64,000 nucleotides of DNA, taken from assembly GCF_002934665.1 (NCBI RefSeq), contig NZ_NIRS01000006.1, positions 186,001 to 250,000 of the forward strand, given 5' to 3'. How positions within the stretch are numbered: the stretch's first letter is position 1; every line of letters begins with the position of its first letter. Source of the DNA: Pseudomonas laurylsulfatiphila (GTDB lineage: Bacteria; Pseudomonadota; Gammaproteobacteria; Pseudomonadales; Pseudomonadaceae). Below, piece by piece: positions 42,540 to 51,312 of this stretch. The translations under genes were made by a program, and so were the position numbers. The notes below the pieces were generated by a model. It searched no databases, was not told the DNA's origin, and worked only from the letters and a program-made list of their open reading frames with translations.

Positions 42540-43448
42540 TCAAAGTCGATCCAACGCCTCCCCACTACGCTTGAACCAGCCTATCAAATAATCCGCCAGC
42601 ACCTGCGTACGCTTGGGCAATCCGCCCTGATACGGATGCACCAGGTACATCGGCATGCTGCGGGTCTGATAATCGCGCAGCAGCCATCGCAAACGCCCGT
42701 CCGCCAGCTCCGCTGGCAAACAGTAGGACGGCAGGCGTGCAATACCGGCGCCGACCAGCGCGGCTTTCTTCAACAAGTTGTAGTGGTTGCTGGCGAATGG
42801 CCCCGACACCCGCACCCGCAACAACTCATGCTGCTGGTGATACAGCCATTCTTCGCGGCCGCTGTAATGGCTGTTGAGCAGGCAGCGATGTTCGGCCAGT
42901 GCCTGGGGTGTTTGCGGTTCACCGTATTGTTCCAGATAAGCCGGGCTGGCACAGGTTAGTTCCTGCCACGCCAGCAACGGGCGCGCGACCAGTCTCTGGT
43001 CAAGGGCCACGTCTGAGCGAATCGCCAGGTCGAATCCGTCTCGGGACAATTCGCGGTAGCTGTTGTTGAGCTCCAGCTCGATCTGCACCTGGGGATATTT
43101 GGCGGAAAATTCCAGCAGCAGACCATCGAAGAAGGTTTCCCCGAGCGACACCGGCACCGTCATCCGCACCGGCCCGGACATATCGTCCTTCAAACGCGCA
43201 AGAGCCTGGCGCGCCCGCTCGACTTGCACCACCAGCGCCCGGGCCTGGGGTAACAACGCTGCGCCAGCGGCGGTCAGGCTCAAACGGCGAGTGGTACGTT
43301 GCAACAGCACCACGGAAAACTGCGCTTCCAGCTGGCTGATGCGCTTGGACAGTTGGCCTTTGCTGCAACCGAGCTGCTGCGCCGCCAGGGTGAAACTTCC
43401 CGCTTCGATCAATACGGCAAACGCGGCCAGGTCATCCATCTCGCTCAT
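42540..43448 (-). CDS. LysR-family transcriptional regulator
   Basis: This 302-residue regulator has a winged helix-turn-helix at residues 1-60 (MDDLAAFAVLIEAGSFTLAA, QLGCSKGQLSKRISQLEAQF) and the periplasmic-binding-like effector domain after residue 90 (VRMTVPVSLGETFFDGLL). The ATG at 43448 gives the family start; the longer frame adds 21 residues upstream. It is divergent from the short-chain dehydrogenase at 43555 with 106 bp between them, the usual LysR layout, so it probably controls that gene. The effector is unknown. Confidence 0.87.
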   Translation of the reverse strand: MSEMDDLAAFAVLIEAGSFTLAAQQLGCSKGQLSKRISQLEAQFSVVLLQRTTRRLSLTAAGAALLPQARALVVQVERARQALARLKDDMSGPVRMTVPVSLGETFFDGLLLEFSAKYPQVQIELELNNSYRELSRDGFDLAIRSDVALDQRLVARPLLAWQELTCASPAYLEQYGEPQTPQALAEHRCLLNSHYSGREEWLYHQQHELLRVRVSGPFASNHYNLLKKAALVGAGIARLPSYCLPAELADGRLRWLLRDYQTRSMPMYLVHPYQGGLPKRTQVLADYLIGWFKRSGEALDRL

Positions 43449-43554
43449 GGATTGTTTCCATTTGAAAACCAAAGGTTGCCTATTAGCGCGCTTATCTACA
43501 AAAAAAACCACCCTACACTGATACCTCGTTCAACCCATACGAGGATCAACCCCC

Positions 43555-44154
43555 ATGAAAATTCTTTTGATCGGCGCAAACGGCACCATCGGTTCGGCAG
43601 TCGACAAGGAACTGTCGCAACGCCACGAAATCATCCGGATTGGCCGCAACAGCGGCGATTTTCAGGTGGACATCAGCGACAGCGCCTCGATCCGCAAATT
43701 GTTCGAGCAGACCGGCAAGTTCGATGCCCTGGTGTGCGCCGCTGGCAACGTGACCTTCGCACCGCTCAACGAGATGACCGAAGAAAGCTTTGCCCTGGGC
43801 CTGAAAGACAAGCTCATGGGCCAGGTCAATTTGCTGTTGATCGGCCGCGACTTCGCCAATGACGGTGCCTCGTTCACCTTCACTACCGGCGTACTCAGCC
43901 ACGACCCGATTCGCAGTGGCGTCTCGGCGGCGCTGGTCAACGGTGCACTGGACAGCTTCGTTCGCGCTGCCGCCATCGAGCTGCCGCGCGGCCTGCGGGT
44001 GAATTCGATCAGCCCCAACGTCCTCGTCGAAGCCATGGGCAAATACGCGCCGTACTTCCGTGGCTTCAAGCCGGTGCCTGCAGTAGATGTGGCCTTAGCC
44101 TACGCCAAAAGCGTAGAAGGCCTGCAAACGGGTCAGACCTTTCACGTAGGCTGA
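43555..44154 (+). CDS. Atypical short-chain dehydrogenase/reductase lacking the YxxxK motif
   Basis: This 199-residue Rossmann protein has the NAD(P) loop GANGTIG at residues 7-13, DVxD-like VDISD (38-42) and AAGNVTF (the NNAG equivalent). At the place of the active-site tyrosine and lysine the sequence reads SGVSAALVNGALDSF, with no Tyr or Lys, though the flanking TTGVLS still has the catalytic-type Ser. It resembles the Lin1944-like SDR group, which also lacks the canonical tyrosine in some members. The reaction is unknown. It is probably controlled by the divergent LysR protein. Confidence 0.82.
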   Translation: MKILLIGANGTIGSAVDKELSQRHEIIRIGRNSGDFQVDISDSASIRKLFEQTGKFDALVCAAGNVTFAPLNEMTEESFALGLKDKLMGQVNLLLIGRDFANDGASFTFTTGVLSHDPIRSGVSAALVNGALDSFVRAAAIELPRGLRVNSISPNVLVEAMGKYAPYFRGFKPVPAVDVALAYAKSVEGLQTGQTFHVG

Positions 44155-44166
44155 GTCGGTTCAAGC

Positions 44167-44523
44167 TCAATCAACCAACGTGGGCAATAGGTCTTTGGCG
44201 ATGGCTTTCGGGATGGACACCTGGAACTGCGCGCCCAAGGCCGATTGCACTGTTGCCGTAGAGATCTTCCAGCCATTGATCGACAGCGTCAATTTCTGGC
44301 CTATCGACTCATGGGTAATGCGCTGCATATGCTCAGCTGCTTCAGGACTGAGCGTGACATTCATTTCAAATGCCGAATGAAGTCTGTCGTGGTCCTTCAA
44401 CAGCAACTCCATCCGGGTGAAGTCGGTTGCCGAAGACAAATTGATCTCGGCAGCGTGACTGCCCGTGGCCCCCGTCATCACCATCAGAAACAACCCGATC
44501 TTCCAGCCCATTGCCTGTTTCAT
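44167..44523 (-). CDS. Periplasmic protein with SecDF P1-head-like region (118 aa)
   Basis: The signal peptide ends GSHAA (about residue 25), after MKQAMGWKIGLFLMVMTGAT. The mature part, FEMNVTLSPEAAEHMQRITH then GQKLTLSINGWKISTATVQS, follows the pattern of the SecDF P1 head subdomain (a sequence of strands with a helix and a GxxLxxxxxG turn). I chose the ATG at 44523 behind GGGGGCGG. The function is unknown; a periplasmic single-domain relative of SecD is inference. It ends 13 bp from the end of the SDR gene, facing it. Confidence 0.65.
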   Translation of the reverse strand: MKQAMGWKIGLFLMVMTGATGSHAAEINLSSATDFTRMELLLKDHDRLHSAFEMNVTLSPEAAEHMQRITHESIGQKLTLSINGWKISTATVQSALGAQFQVSIPKAIAKDLLPTLVD

Positions 44524-44696
44524 GTCCGCCCCCTGCAAAAAAGCGGCAGCTTACCTCTGGCATCCTGAGACTCGGCATTGGAATAATTCACAAGATGTTG
44601 CCGCAAATCGCCATTCACCGTGCCAGAGACCCACTCCAGCCTTGTGATGAACGGTCAGCCTGAGTAACGTGACGGCACTTGTCAGGAGACCCCAAG

Positions 44697-45365
44697 ATGC
44701 GTGTTGCCCGTTCCTTAGTCCTCGTTGCCCTGCTTCCGCTGTTCGCCGCTTGCCAGTTGTTCGAGGGTGAGCGGCAGAACGCCTCCCATGTCGGCCAGAC
44801 ACGCATGCAAGGCCAGTTGATCGCGGCGGACGGCAAACTAGTGTTCCAGCCGTGTAACCAGGTAAACCGCTACGTGGTCAACGACACCGGCGGTACCAGT
44901 GTCCTGCAGCAGGCCGCCAGCCTGGCGGACAAGCAAAGCAAGCTGTTTGCCGACGTGCGCGGACGGGTTGTGGCCGGCAGCGGTGGTGACGGCCAGCTCG
45001 ATCTGGAGCAGTTGTACCGCGTCGAGCGCTCGGGCAACGCGTGTGAGGATCCGAATTTCAAGCTGCTGATCCTGCGCGCCGCCGGCCACACCCCGGAGTG
45101 GAGCGTGAAAGTCAGCGGCAAAGGCATGGTCCTCGACCGGGCCGGACAGCCACCCTTGGCCGTACCTTACGTCGAAGAGCAACTGGGCGATGGCCGTTTC
45201 AACCTCAGCACCGAAGCCAACAACCAGCACATCGAACTGTGGGTTGCACCGCAACGCTGCGTCGACAGCAGCACCGGCAGCATCCAGCACATGAGCGCCG
45301 AGCTGCGCATCGACGGTCAGGTACAACGCGGCTGCGGGTATTTCGGCGGATCGCGCGACGACTGA
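44697..45365 (+). CDS. COG3650-type lipoprotein
   Basis: This 222-residue protein has a lipoprotein signal ending FAAC, acylated Cys19, and AGGAGA upstream of the ATG at 44697. The mature chain contains a heat-shock HslJ-like segment order (QGQLIAADGKLVFQPCNQVN, KVSGKGMVLDR, LWVAPQRCVDSSTGSIQHM). The cysteines, including FQPC, CEDP, RCVD and GCGY, may pair. It is predicted in the outer or inner membrane facing the periplasm; the role is unknown. It precedes the FAD dehydrogenase by 95 bp on the same strand. Confidence 0.7.
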   Translation: MRVARSLVLVALLPLFAACQLFEGERQNASHVGQTRMQGQLIAADGKLVFQPCNQVNRYVVNDTGGTSVLQQAASLADKQSKLFADVRGRVVAGSGGDGQLDLEQLYRVERSGNACEDPNFKLLILRAAGHTPEWSVKVSGKGMVLDRAGQPPLAVPYVEEQLGDGRFNLSTEANNQHIELWVAPQRCVDSSTGSIQHMSAELRIDGQVQRGCGYFGGSRDD

Positions 45366-45460
45366 TCGTTTAAGCCTCACGGGCCTGCGCCTTTGAGGCT
45401 TATAATCGCGGGTTTCAAACGCCCTGGCGCAGTTGTGCGCCCCGCGAACCGGATCCCGCC

Positions 45461-47074
45461 ATGTTACGAATCACCGAACTCAAGTTGCCGATCGACCATC
45501 CCGATGAAGACCTGCGCCCTGCCATCGTGCAGCGCTTAGGGCTCGCCAGCGATGATCTGCTCGACTTCACCTTGTTCAAGCGCAGCTACGATGCGCGTAA
45601 AAAGTCCTCCGAGCTGTGCTTCATCTACACCATCGACCTTGAAGTTCGCGACGAGGCGGCGGTGCTGCACACATTCGCCGATGACCGTAACGTCAACGTG
45701 GCGCCGGATGTCAGCTATAAAATGGTTGGCCAGGCACCGTCCGACCTGAGCGCACGTCCGATCGTCGTCGGCTTCGGTCCGTGCGGGATTTTCGCCGGGC
45801 TGCTGCTGGCGCAAATGGGCTTCAAGCCGATCATCCTCGAACGCGGCACCGAAGTCCGCCAACGCACCAAGGACACCTGGGGCCTGTGGCGCAAAAGTGT
45901 GCTCAACCCGGAATCCAACGTGCAATTCGGCGAAGGCGGCGCGGGGACGTTCTCCGACGGCAAGCTCTACAGCCAGATCAAGGACCCGAAGTTCCTCGGT
46001 CGCAAGGTCCTGCACGAATTCGTCAAGGCCGGCGCACCGGAAGAAATCCTCTACGTCAGCAAGCCACACATCGGTACGTTCCGTCTGACCGGCGTGGTGG
46101 AAAACATGCGTGAGCAGATTCGCGCCCTGGGCGGCGAAGTGCGCTTCCAGCAGCGTGTCACCGACGTGTTGATCGAAGACGGCCAACTGGTCGGCGTCGA
46201 GCTCAATGGCGGCGAACAGATCCATTCGAAGCACGTGATTCTGGCCCTCGGCCACAGTGCACGCGATACCTTCCGCATGCTCCACGGCCGTGGCGTGTAC
46301 ATGGAGGCCAAGCCTTTCTCGGTGGGTTTCCGTATCGAGCACCCGCAGTCGCTGATTGACCGCGCACGGCTGGGCAAGTACGCCGGACACCCGAAACTCG
46401 GCGCCGCCGACTACAAACTGGTGCACCACGCCAAGAACGGCCGTTCGGTCTACAGCTTCTGCATGTGCCCGGGCGGCACCGTAGTGGCGGCGACGTCCGA
46501 GCCGAACCGCGTGGTCACCAATGGCATGAGCCAGTACTCGCGTAACGAGCGCAATGCCAACTCAGGGATCGTTGTCGGCATCACCCCGGAAGTCGATTAT
46601 CCGGGCGGCCCGCTCGCCGGTATCGAACTGCAGGAACGCCTGGAATCCCACGCCTTTGTGCTGGGCGGCAGCAACTACGAAGCCCCGGCGCAACTGGTCG
46701 GCGATTTTATCGCGGGCAAACCGTCCACCGAACTGGGCAGCGTCGAGCCGTCCTACAAGCCAGGCGTTGCCCTGGGTGATCTGGCCCTGGCACTGCCGGC
46801 GTTCGCCATCGAAGCGATTCGCGAAGCCTTGCCGGCGTTCGAGAAGCAGATTCGTGGTTATTCGCTACACGACGCGGTGTTGACCGGCATCGAGACCCGC
46901 ACCTCCTCGCCGCTGCGTATTACCCGCAATGAGTCGATGCAGAGCCTGAACGTGAAAGGCTTGTTCCCGGCCGGCGAAGGTGCCGGTTATGCGGGCGGGA
47001 TTCTGTCGGCGGGTGTGGACGGGATTCGGATTGCCGAGGCTGTGGCTCGGGATATCCTTGGCCTGGAGGTTTAA
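45461..47074 (+). CDS. FAD-dependent dehydrogenase of the COG2509 type
   Basis: This 537-residue protein has an N-terminal extension (about 1-95, with FKRSYDARKK), then the FAD-binding motif PIVVGFGPCGIFAGLLLAQMG and an ILERG acidic strand. FGEGGAGTFSDGKL, VILALGHSARDTF and the C-terminal FPAGEGAGYAGGILSAGVDG follow. This order and length are those of the uncharacterised FAD-dependent dehydrogenases related to YhiN/geranylgeranyl reductase. No membrane segments are visible. The substrate is unknown. A TATAAT at 45401-45406 could be its -10 box and overlaps an inverted repeat AAGCCTCA/TGAGGCTT (45372-45379, 45394-45401). Confidence 0.85.
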   Translation: MLRITELKLPIDHPDEDLRPAIVQRLGLASDDLLDFTLFKRSYDARKKSSELCFIYTIDLEVRDEAAVLHTFADDRNVNVAPDVSYKMVGQAPSDLSARPIVVGFGPCGIFAGLLLAQMGFKPIILERGTEVRQRTKDTWGLWRKSVLNPESNVQFGEGGAGTFSDGKLYSQIKDPKFLGRKVLHEFVKAGAPEEILYVSKPHIGTFRLTGVVENMREQIRALGGEVRFQQRVTDVLIEDGQLVGVELNGGEQIHSKHVILALGHSARDTFRMLHGRGVYMEAKPFSVGFRIEHPQSLIDRARLGKYAGHPKLGAADYKLVHHAKNGRSVYSFCMCPGGTVVAATSEPNRVVTNGMSQYSRNERNANSGIVVGITPEVDYPGGPLAGIELQERLESHAFVLGGSNYEAPAQLVGDFIAGKPSTELGSVEPSYKPGVALGDLALALPAFAIEAIREALPAFEKQIRGYSLHDAVLTGIETRTSSPLRITRNESMQSLNVKGLFPAGEGAGYAGGILSAGVDGIRIAEAVARDILGLEV

Positions 47075-47084
47075 GGTTTAAAGC

Positions 47085-47161
47085 AAAAGATCGCAGCCTC
47101 CGGCAGCTCCTACAGGGGATGGTGTAAATCCTGTAGGAGCTGCCGGAGGCTGCGATCTTTT
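47085..47161. repeat. REPIN, GAGCTGCCGGAGGCTGCGATC variant
   Basis: Inverted 31-bp arms at 47085-47115 and 47131-47161 carry one compensated change (CCGGAGG for CCGCAGG) relative to the copies at 19370, 24559 and 42441. Confidence 0.87.
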
Positions 47162-47169
47162 CATTTCTG

Positions 47170-48264
47170 TCAGATATTGGCGCGCAGCACGCTCGCCGGC
47201 AGCGGCTCACCCCGCTCCACCGTCGCCGCGACCGCAGCCATCAAACCACTCAACTCATAGCCCTGGGCCTTGAGCCACTGCAGATCGTAATAGGTCGTGG
47301 CGTAGCGTTCGCCGCTGTCACACAGAATCGCCACCATCGACCCCGTCTCCCCTGCCGCTTTCATATGCTGAGCGGCCATCAAGGCGCCGATCAGATTGGT
47401 CCCGCTCGACCCGCCCACATGACGCCCCAGGCGTTCCGCCAGGTAGTGCATGGCCGCCAGTGACAGGGCATCCGGCACCTTGACCATGGCGTCGATCACC
47501 TTGGGCAGAAACGACGCTTCCACACGCGGCCGGCCGATGCCCTCGATGCGCGAACCGTGGTCCAGTCGCAGGCTGGCATCGCCAGTCTGGTAGTAATCAA
47601 AGAACACCGAACGCTCGGCATCGGCACACAGCACGCGGGTGCAATGCTGACGATAACGCACGTAGCGACCCAGTGTGGCCGTGGTGCCTCCGGTACCGGG
47701 GCTGGAAATCAGCCAGCTCGGCTCGGGATGCTGCTCGAATCGCATCTGCTGAAAAATCGACTCGGCAATGTTGTTGTTCGCTCGCCAGTCGGTGGCGCGC
47801 TCGGCGTAGGTGAACTGATCGATGAAGTGCCCGTCGTGCTCACGAGCCAGGCGCTCGGATTCGGCGTAGATCTGGGTCGGGTCGTCGACCAGATGACTTT
47901 GGCCACCGTAGAAGGCGATCTGCGCGATCTTTTCCTTTGAGGTCGTTGCCGGCATCACCGCAATGAACGGCAAGCCCAGCATGCGCGCAAAGTACGCCTC
48001 GGAGATCGCCGTGGACCCGCTGGAAGCCTCAATGACCGGCGCACCGGGTTTGAGCCAGCCGTTACACAGCGCATACAGGAACAGCGAACGGGCCAGGCGG
48101 TGCTTGAGGCTGCCCGTGGGGTGGCTGGACTCATCCTTGAAATACAACTCGATGCCCGGAAAACCCGGGAGCGGCAAGGGGATCAAGTGGGTGTCGGCGC
48201 TGCGCTGGAAATCGGCTTCGATGATCCGGATCGCCTCGCGGGACCACTGTCGATTGTCGCTCAT
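47170..48264 (-). CDS. PLP-dependent cysteine synthase/CBS-family enzyme
   Basis: This 364-residue fold-type II PLP enzyme has the Schiff-base lysine Lys54 in SHPTGSLKHRLA, the substrate loop EASSGSTAISEAYFA (81-85 core) and the PLP-phosphate glycine loop SPGTGGTTATLG. It is close to cysteine synthase / cystathionine beta-synthase-like proteins that lack a regulatory domain. Whether it makes or degrades cysteine cannot be told. I chose the ATG at 48264, in MSDNRQWSREAI; the ribosome site GAGAAAA is moderate. It is monocistronic, facing the REPIN. Confidence 0.82.
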   Translation of the reverse strand: MSDNRQWSREAIRIIEADFQRSADTHLIPLPLPGFPGIELYFKDESSHPTGSLKHRLARSLFLYALCNGWLKPGAPVIEASSGSTAISEAYFARMLGLPFIAVMPATTSKEKIAQIAFYGGQSHLVDDPTQIYAESERLAREHDGHFIDQFTYAERATDWRANNNIAESIFQQMRFEQHPEPSWLISSPGTGGTTATLGRYVRYRQHCTRVLCADAERSVFFDYYQTGDASLRLDHGSRIEGIGRPRVEASFLPKVIDAMVKVPDALSLAAMHYLAERLGRHVGGSSGTNLIGALMAAQHMKAAGETGSMVAILCDSGERYATTYYDLQWLKAQGYELSGLMAAVAATVERGEPLPASVLRANI

Positions 48265-48514
48265 GATGGTTTTCTCGTTGAATCGGGCAGGAGTTGGCCT
48301 TTGTACGAGGCCCATCCAACAAGCTTAGGAAAAATCCTGCATCCGGCACAGGTACAGCTGAGATCCAATACGTCCGACAACTGCTAGGCTCAGCTCGCTG
48401 GCGACGGATCACTCTGTAACGGGATATAACAAAAAAGAATATAACTTTTGTTTTAACAACTAACGGTACTTGTTAGGGTGTAACACCTTTTGAATTCACA
48501 GATGGAGAGCGACC

Positions 48515-49702
48515 TTGCCTCTGCGTAGCACTTTCACGCGTTTCTTTCAGTTGGAAGCTGCCAGCGGTCTGTTACTGATCGCCGCTGCCGTTCTGGCTCT
48601 GATCATCAACAACTCACCGCTGTCGTGGCTGTACAACGGCCTGCTGGACACTCCGGTGGTGGCCCAGATCGGCGCACTGAAAATCGCCAAGCCGTTGCTG
48701 CTATGGATCAACGACGGCCTGATGGCGCTGTTCTTCCTGCTGATCGGCCTGGAAGTGAAGCGCGAAGTCCTCGACGGCCAGTTGTCCAAGCCTTCGCAAA
48801 TCGTCCTGCCTGGCGCGGCGGCCATTGGCGGCATGGTGGTGCCGGCGCTGATCTACTGGTACCTCAACCGCGACACGCCACCGGCCCTCAACGGCTGGGC
48901 TATCCCGACCGCGACCGACATTGCCTTTGCCCTTGGCGTGCTGGCGCTGCTTGGCAAACGGGTTCCGGTCTCGCTGAAACTGTTCCTGATGACCCTGGCG
49001 ATCATCGACGACCTCGGCGCGATCATCATCATTGCGATCTTCTATTCCGGTGCGCTGTCGACCCTGTCCTTGGCGCTGGCCGCAGCCTGTATTGCGGCGC
49101 TGATCGGGATGAACCGGCTTGGTGTAGTCAAGCTCGGGCCGTACATGATCATTGGCCTGATCCTCTGGGTCTGCGTGCTCAAGAGCGGTGTCCACGCTAC
49201 GCTGGCCGGCGTGACCCTAGCCTTCTGCATTCCGCTGCGCACAAAAAATGCCGAGCCTTCGCCACTGCTGAGCCTGGAACACGCCCTGCACCCGTGGGTC
49301 GCCTACGGCATCCTGCCGCTGTTCGCCTTCGCCAACGCCGGCCTGTCCCTGAGCGGCGTCACCGTCGAAAGCTTCACTCATCACGTTCCCATGGGCATCG
49401 CCATCGGGCTGCTGCTGGGCAAGACTGTCGGTGTCTTCGGCCTGACCTGGCTGGCCGTGAAAACCGGTATCGCCGCCCTGCCCCAAGGCGCCAATTGGGG
49501 CCAGATACTGGGCGTAGCGATTCTCTGCGGTATCGGTTTCACCATGAGTCTGTTTGTCGGCTCGCTGGCCTTTGAACCGGGCGTTAGTGATTTCGCCGGA
49601 ATGGATCGCATGGGGATCCTGACCGGTTCGATTCTTGCCGCGCTGATCGGCTATGCGGTGACGGCGATGGCGAGTCGCAAGAGCTCCGGTCTGGCCCCCT
49701 GA
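48515..49702 (+). CDS. nhaA: Na+/H+ antiporter NhaA
   Basis: This 395-residue antiporter has eleven to twelve membrane helices. The cation-binding aspartates are in TLAIIDDLGAIIIIAIFY (Asp163/164 region of E. coli NhaA). LNGWAIPTATDIAFALGVL and MSLFVGSLAF are also conserved. The start is TTG at 48515, with GGAGAG only five bases upstream; no ATG in frame is near. The 100 bp upstream are AT-rich. A bidirectional terminator follows. Its expected role is sodium and pH homeostasis. Confidence 0.92.
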   Translation: MPLRSTFTRFFQLEAASGLLLIAAAVLALIINNSPLSWLYNGLLDTPVVAQIGALKIAKPLLLWINDGLMALFFLLIGLEVKREVLDGQLSKPSQIVLPGAAAIGGMVVPALIYWYLNRDTPPALNGWAIPTATDIAFALGVLALLGKRVPVSLKLFLMTLAIIDDLGAIIIIAIFYSGALSTLSLALAAACIAALIGMNRLGVVKLGPYMIIGLILWVCVLKSGVHATLAGVTLAFCIPLRTKNAEPSPLLSLEHALHPWVAYGILPLFAFANAGLSLSGVTVESFTHHVPMGIAIGLLLGKTVGVFGLTWLAVKTGIAALPQGANWGQILGVAILCGIGFTMSLFVGSLAFEPGVSDFAGMDRMGILTGSILAALIGYAVTAMASRKSSGLAP

Positions 49703-49717
49703 TAAACCGCGAAAACA

Positions 49718-49749
49718 AAAAACCCGATCAGTCACCTGATCGGGTTTTT
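49718..49749. terminator. Bidirectional terminator between nhaA and the SlyB-type gene
   Basis: A 14-bp perfect stem AAAAACCCGATCAG (49718-49731)/CTGATCGGGTTTTT (49736-49749) with a TCAC loop has A and T runs on either side. It can serve both convergent genes. Confidence 0.93.
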
Positions 49750-49768
49750 GTTTATCCGGTGTTTGCGC

Positions 49769-50233
49769 TTAGTGCGAAACGCGGCTGGTGCCATTCACAC
49801 TGGCGATGCGCACACGCTCGCCAACACGGAACACTTCGTTCGGCTGAACTTCCTGAACGTAGGCGCGCATGCTGCCATCGTCTTCGCGCACGGTGATTTC
49901 CACGCCCTGGGTGCGGGTCATGCCCTCTTCTGCGGCCGAACCGATCAGGCCGCCAGCGACTGCGCCGATGACCGCAGCAACGATACTGCCTTTGCCGCCA
50001 CCGATGGCGCTGCCGCCAACGCCGCCAACCACTGCGCCGGCAGCGCCGCCGATCGGGGTTTTGGTGCCTTCGATTTTCACCGGGCGCAATGCTTCGATGG
50101 TACCCATGCGAACGGTCTGCACGCGACGCGCCTCGTCACGGGAGTAGGAGTCACCGGTCAGGCTCGATTGGCAACCAGTGAGCAACATCGCCATCGTGGA
50201 AAAGGAAGCAACCAGCAGAACAGACTTACGCAT
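49769..50233 (-). CDS. Glycine-zipper outer-membrane lipoprotein (SlyB type)
   Basis: This 154-residue protein has a lipoprotein signal ending LLTGC, Cys21. A glycine-zipper 2TM domain (GGAAGAVVGGVGGSAIGG, then AVIGAVAGGLIGSAAEE) is followed by a beta C-terminal part with VQPNEVFRVGERVRI. This is the SlyB/PcpI pattern, linked to envelope stress and outer-membrane stability. I chose the ATG at 50233 with GGAG ten bases upstream. It shares the nhaA terminator. Confidence 0.85.
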   Translation of the reverse strand: MRKSVLLVASFSTMAMLLTGCQSSLTGDSYSRDEARRVQTVRMGTIEALRPVKIEGTKTPIGGAAGAVVGGVGGSAIGGGKGSIVAAVIGAVAGGLIGSAAEEGMTRTQGVEITVREDDGSMRAYVQEVQPNEVFRVGERVRIASVNGTSRVSH

Positions 50234-50398
50234 AGCATCAACTCCAAAGAAACAGATGTTCATTAAACCCCGCAGCTTGACGCCTGTCACGGCACCGCCC
50301 GGGTAAAATTGCTTTGATTCAGGCTCCGTTAAGGTGCCTCCACGAACTCACACAGTAGCGGCAAAATCGGAAAACTGCCCCACCGGCCAAGGATTTTC

Positions 50399-50635
50399 AT
50401 GGACTACTTTATCATTTTCGTTACTACCGTCGCTGGACTGTACTTCCACTGGTGGCTGTACGTGCGGATCAAACGCTGGATGGACCGCGACCTGGCGCTA
50501 GCGCTGGCGGGCAAGGACGAGCAGAAAAAGGCCTTCATGCTCGAACAGTTGGCGAGTGCCCAGACGCAGAAAATCAAGCGTCGAGACCTGCCGAAGTGGC
50601 TGGAGGCCGCTGAGGCAGGCTATCCCGATCGGTAG
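50399..50635 (+). CDS. Small membrane protein of unknown function (78 aa)
   Basis: It has one N-terminal membrane helix (YFIIFVTTVAGLYFHWWLYV), then a charged helical cytoplasmic tail (KDEQKKAFMLEQLASAQTQK). The ATG is at 50399. It ends 5 bp from the convergent pdxH stop. The pdxH-next-to-small-protein arrangement is conserved in Pseudomonas from memory, but the function is unknown. Confidence 0.68.
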   Translation: MDYFIIFVTTVAGLYFHWWLYVRIKRWMDRDLALALAGKDEQKKAFMLEQLASAQTQKIKRRDLPKWLEAAEAGYPDR

Positions 50636-50640
50636 ACTGC

Positions 50641-51288
50641 TCAGGGTGCCAGACGTTCAAGAATCCAGTTGGCGCCCTGCTGGCGGTAATTGAGGCGGTC
50701 GTGCAGGCGGCTTGGGCGGCCCTGCCAGAACTCGATGCGCTCCGGCAACAGGCGATAACCGCCCCAGTGTTCCGGGCAATGGGGCTGGGTGTCGCTGAAA
50801 CGTTGCTCGGTGTCCTTGAGCAGCGCTTCGAGCTCGCCACGATCGGCGATCACCCGGCTCTGCGGCGATGCCCAGGCCCCCAGGCGACTGCCCAATGGAC
50901 GGACCTGATAATAGGCGTCGGACTCCTCGGGCGTCACTTTCACCACCCGCCCTTCGATGCGCACCTGGCGCTCCAGCGCCGGCCAGAAAAACGTCATGGC
51001 CGCGAACGGATTCGCGGCCAGGTGCTGGCCCTTGGCGCTTTCGTAGTTGGTGAAAAAGGTGAAGCCCTGCTCGTCCAGGCCCTTGAGCAACAGAATGCGA
51101 CAGTGCGGTCGACCGTCCTGGTCGACGGTGGCCAGGGTCATGGCGTTGGCTTCTACCGGCGCCTGCTCGGTTTTCACCGCGTCGGCGAACCACTGGTGGA
51201 ACAGCGCAAACGGCTCGGCCGGGGCTTGTGCCTCGGTCAGGCCGTCACGGGTGTAGTCACGACGCATATCAGCCAGGCCCTGGGTCAT
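50641..51288 (-). CDS. pdxH: Pyridoxamine/pyridoxine 5'-phosphate oxidase
   Basis: This 215-residue FMN enzyme oxidises PNP or PMP to pyridoxal 5'-phosphate, the last step of vitamin B6 salvage and synthesis. Motifs are MTLATVDQDGRPHCRILLLK (FMN-binding barrel), FFTNYESAKGQHLAANP and the C-terminal FWQGRPSRLHDRLNY with LERLAP. The N-terminal MRRDYTRDGLTEAQ is typical. It precedes the OmpA gene on the minus strand by 24 bp. Confidence 0.94.
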   Translation of the reverse strand: MTQGLADMRRDYTRDGLTEAQAPAEPFALFHQWFADAVKTEQAPVEANAMTLATVDQDGRPHCRILLLKGLDEQGFTFFTNYESAKGQHLAANPFAAMTFFWPALERQVRIEGRVVKVTPEESDAYYQVRPLGSRLGAWASPQSRVIADRGELEALLKDTEQRFSDTQPHCPEHWGGYRLLPERIEFWQGRPSRLHDRLNYRQQGANWILERLAP

Positions 51289-51312
51289 GGCGCATTCCTT
51301 TTGGTTAACGAA

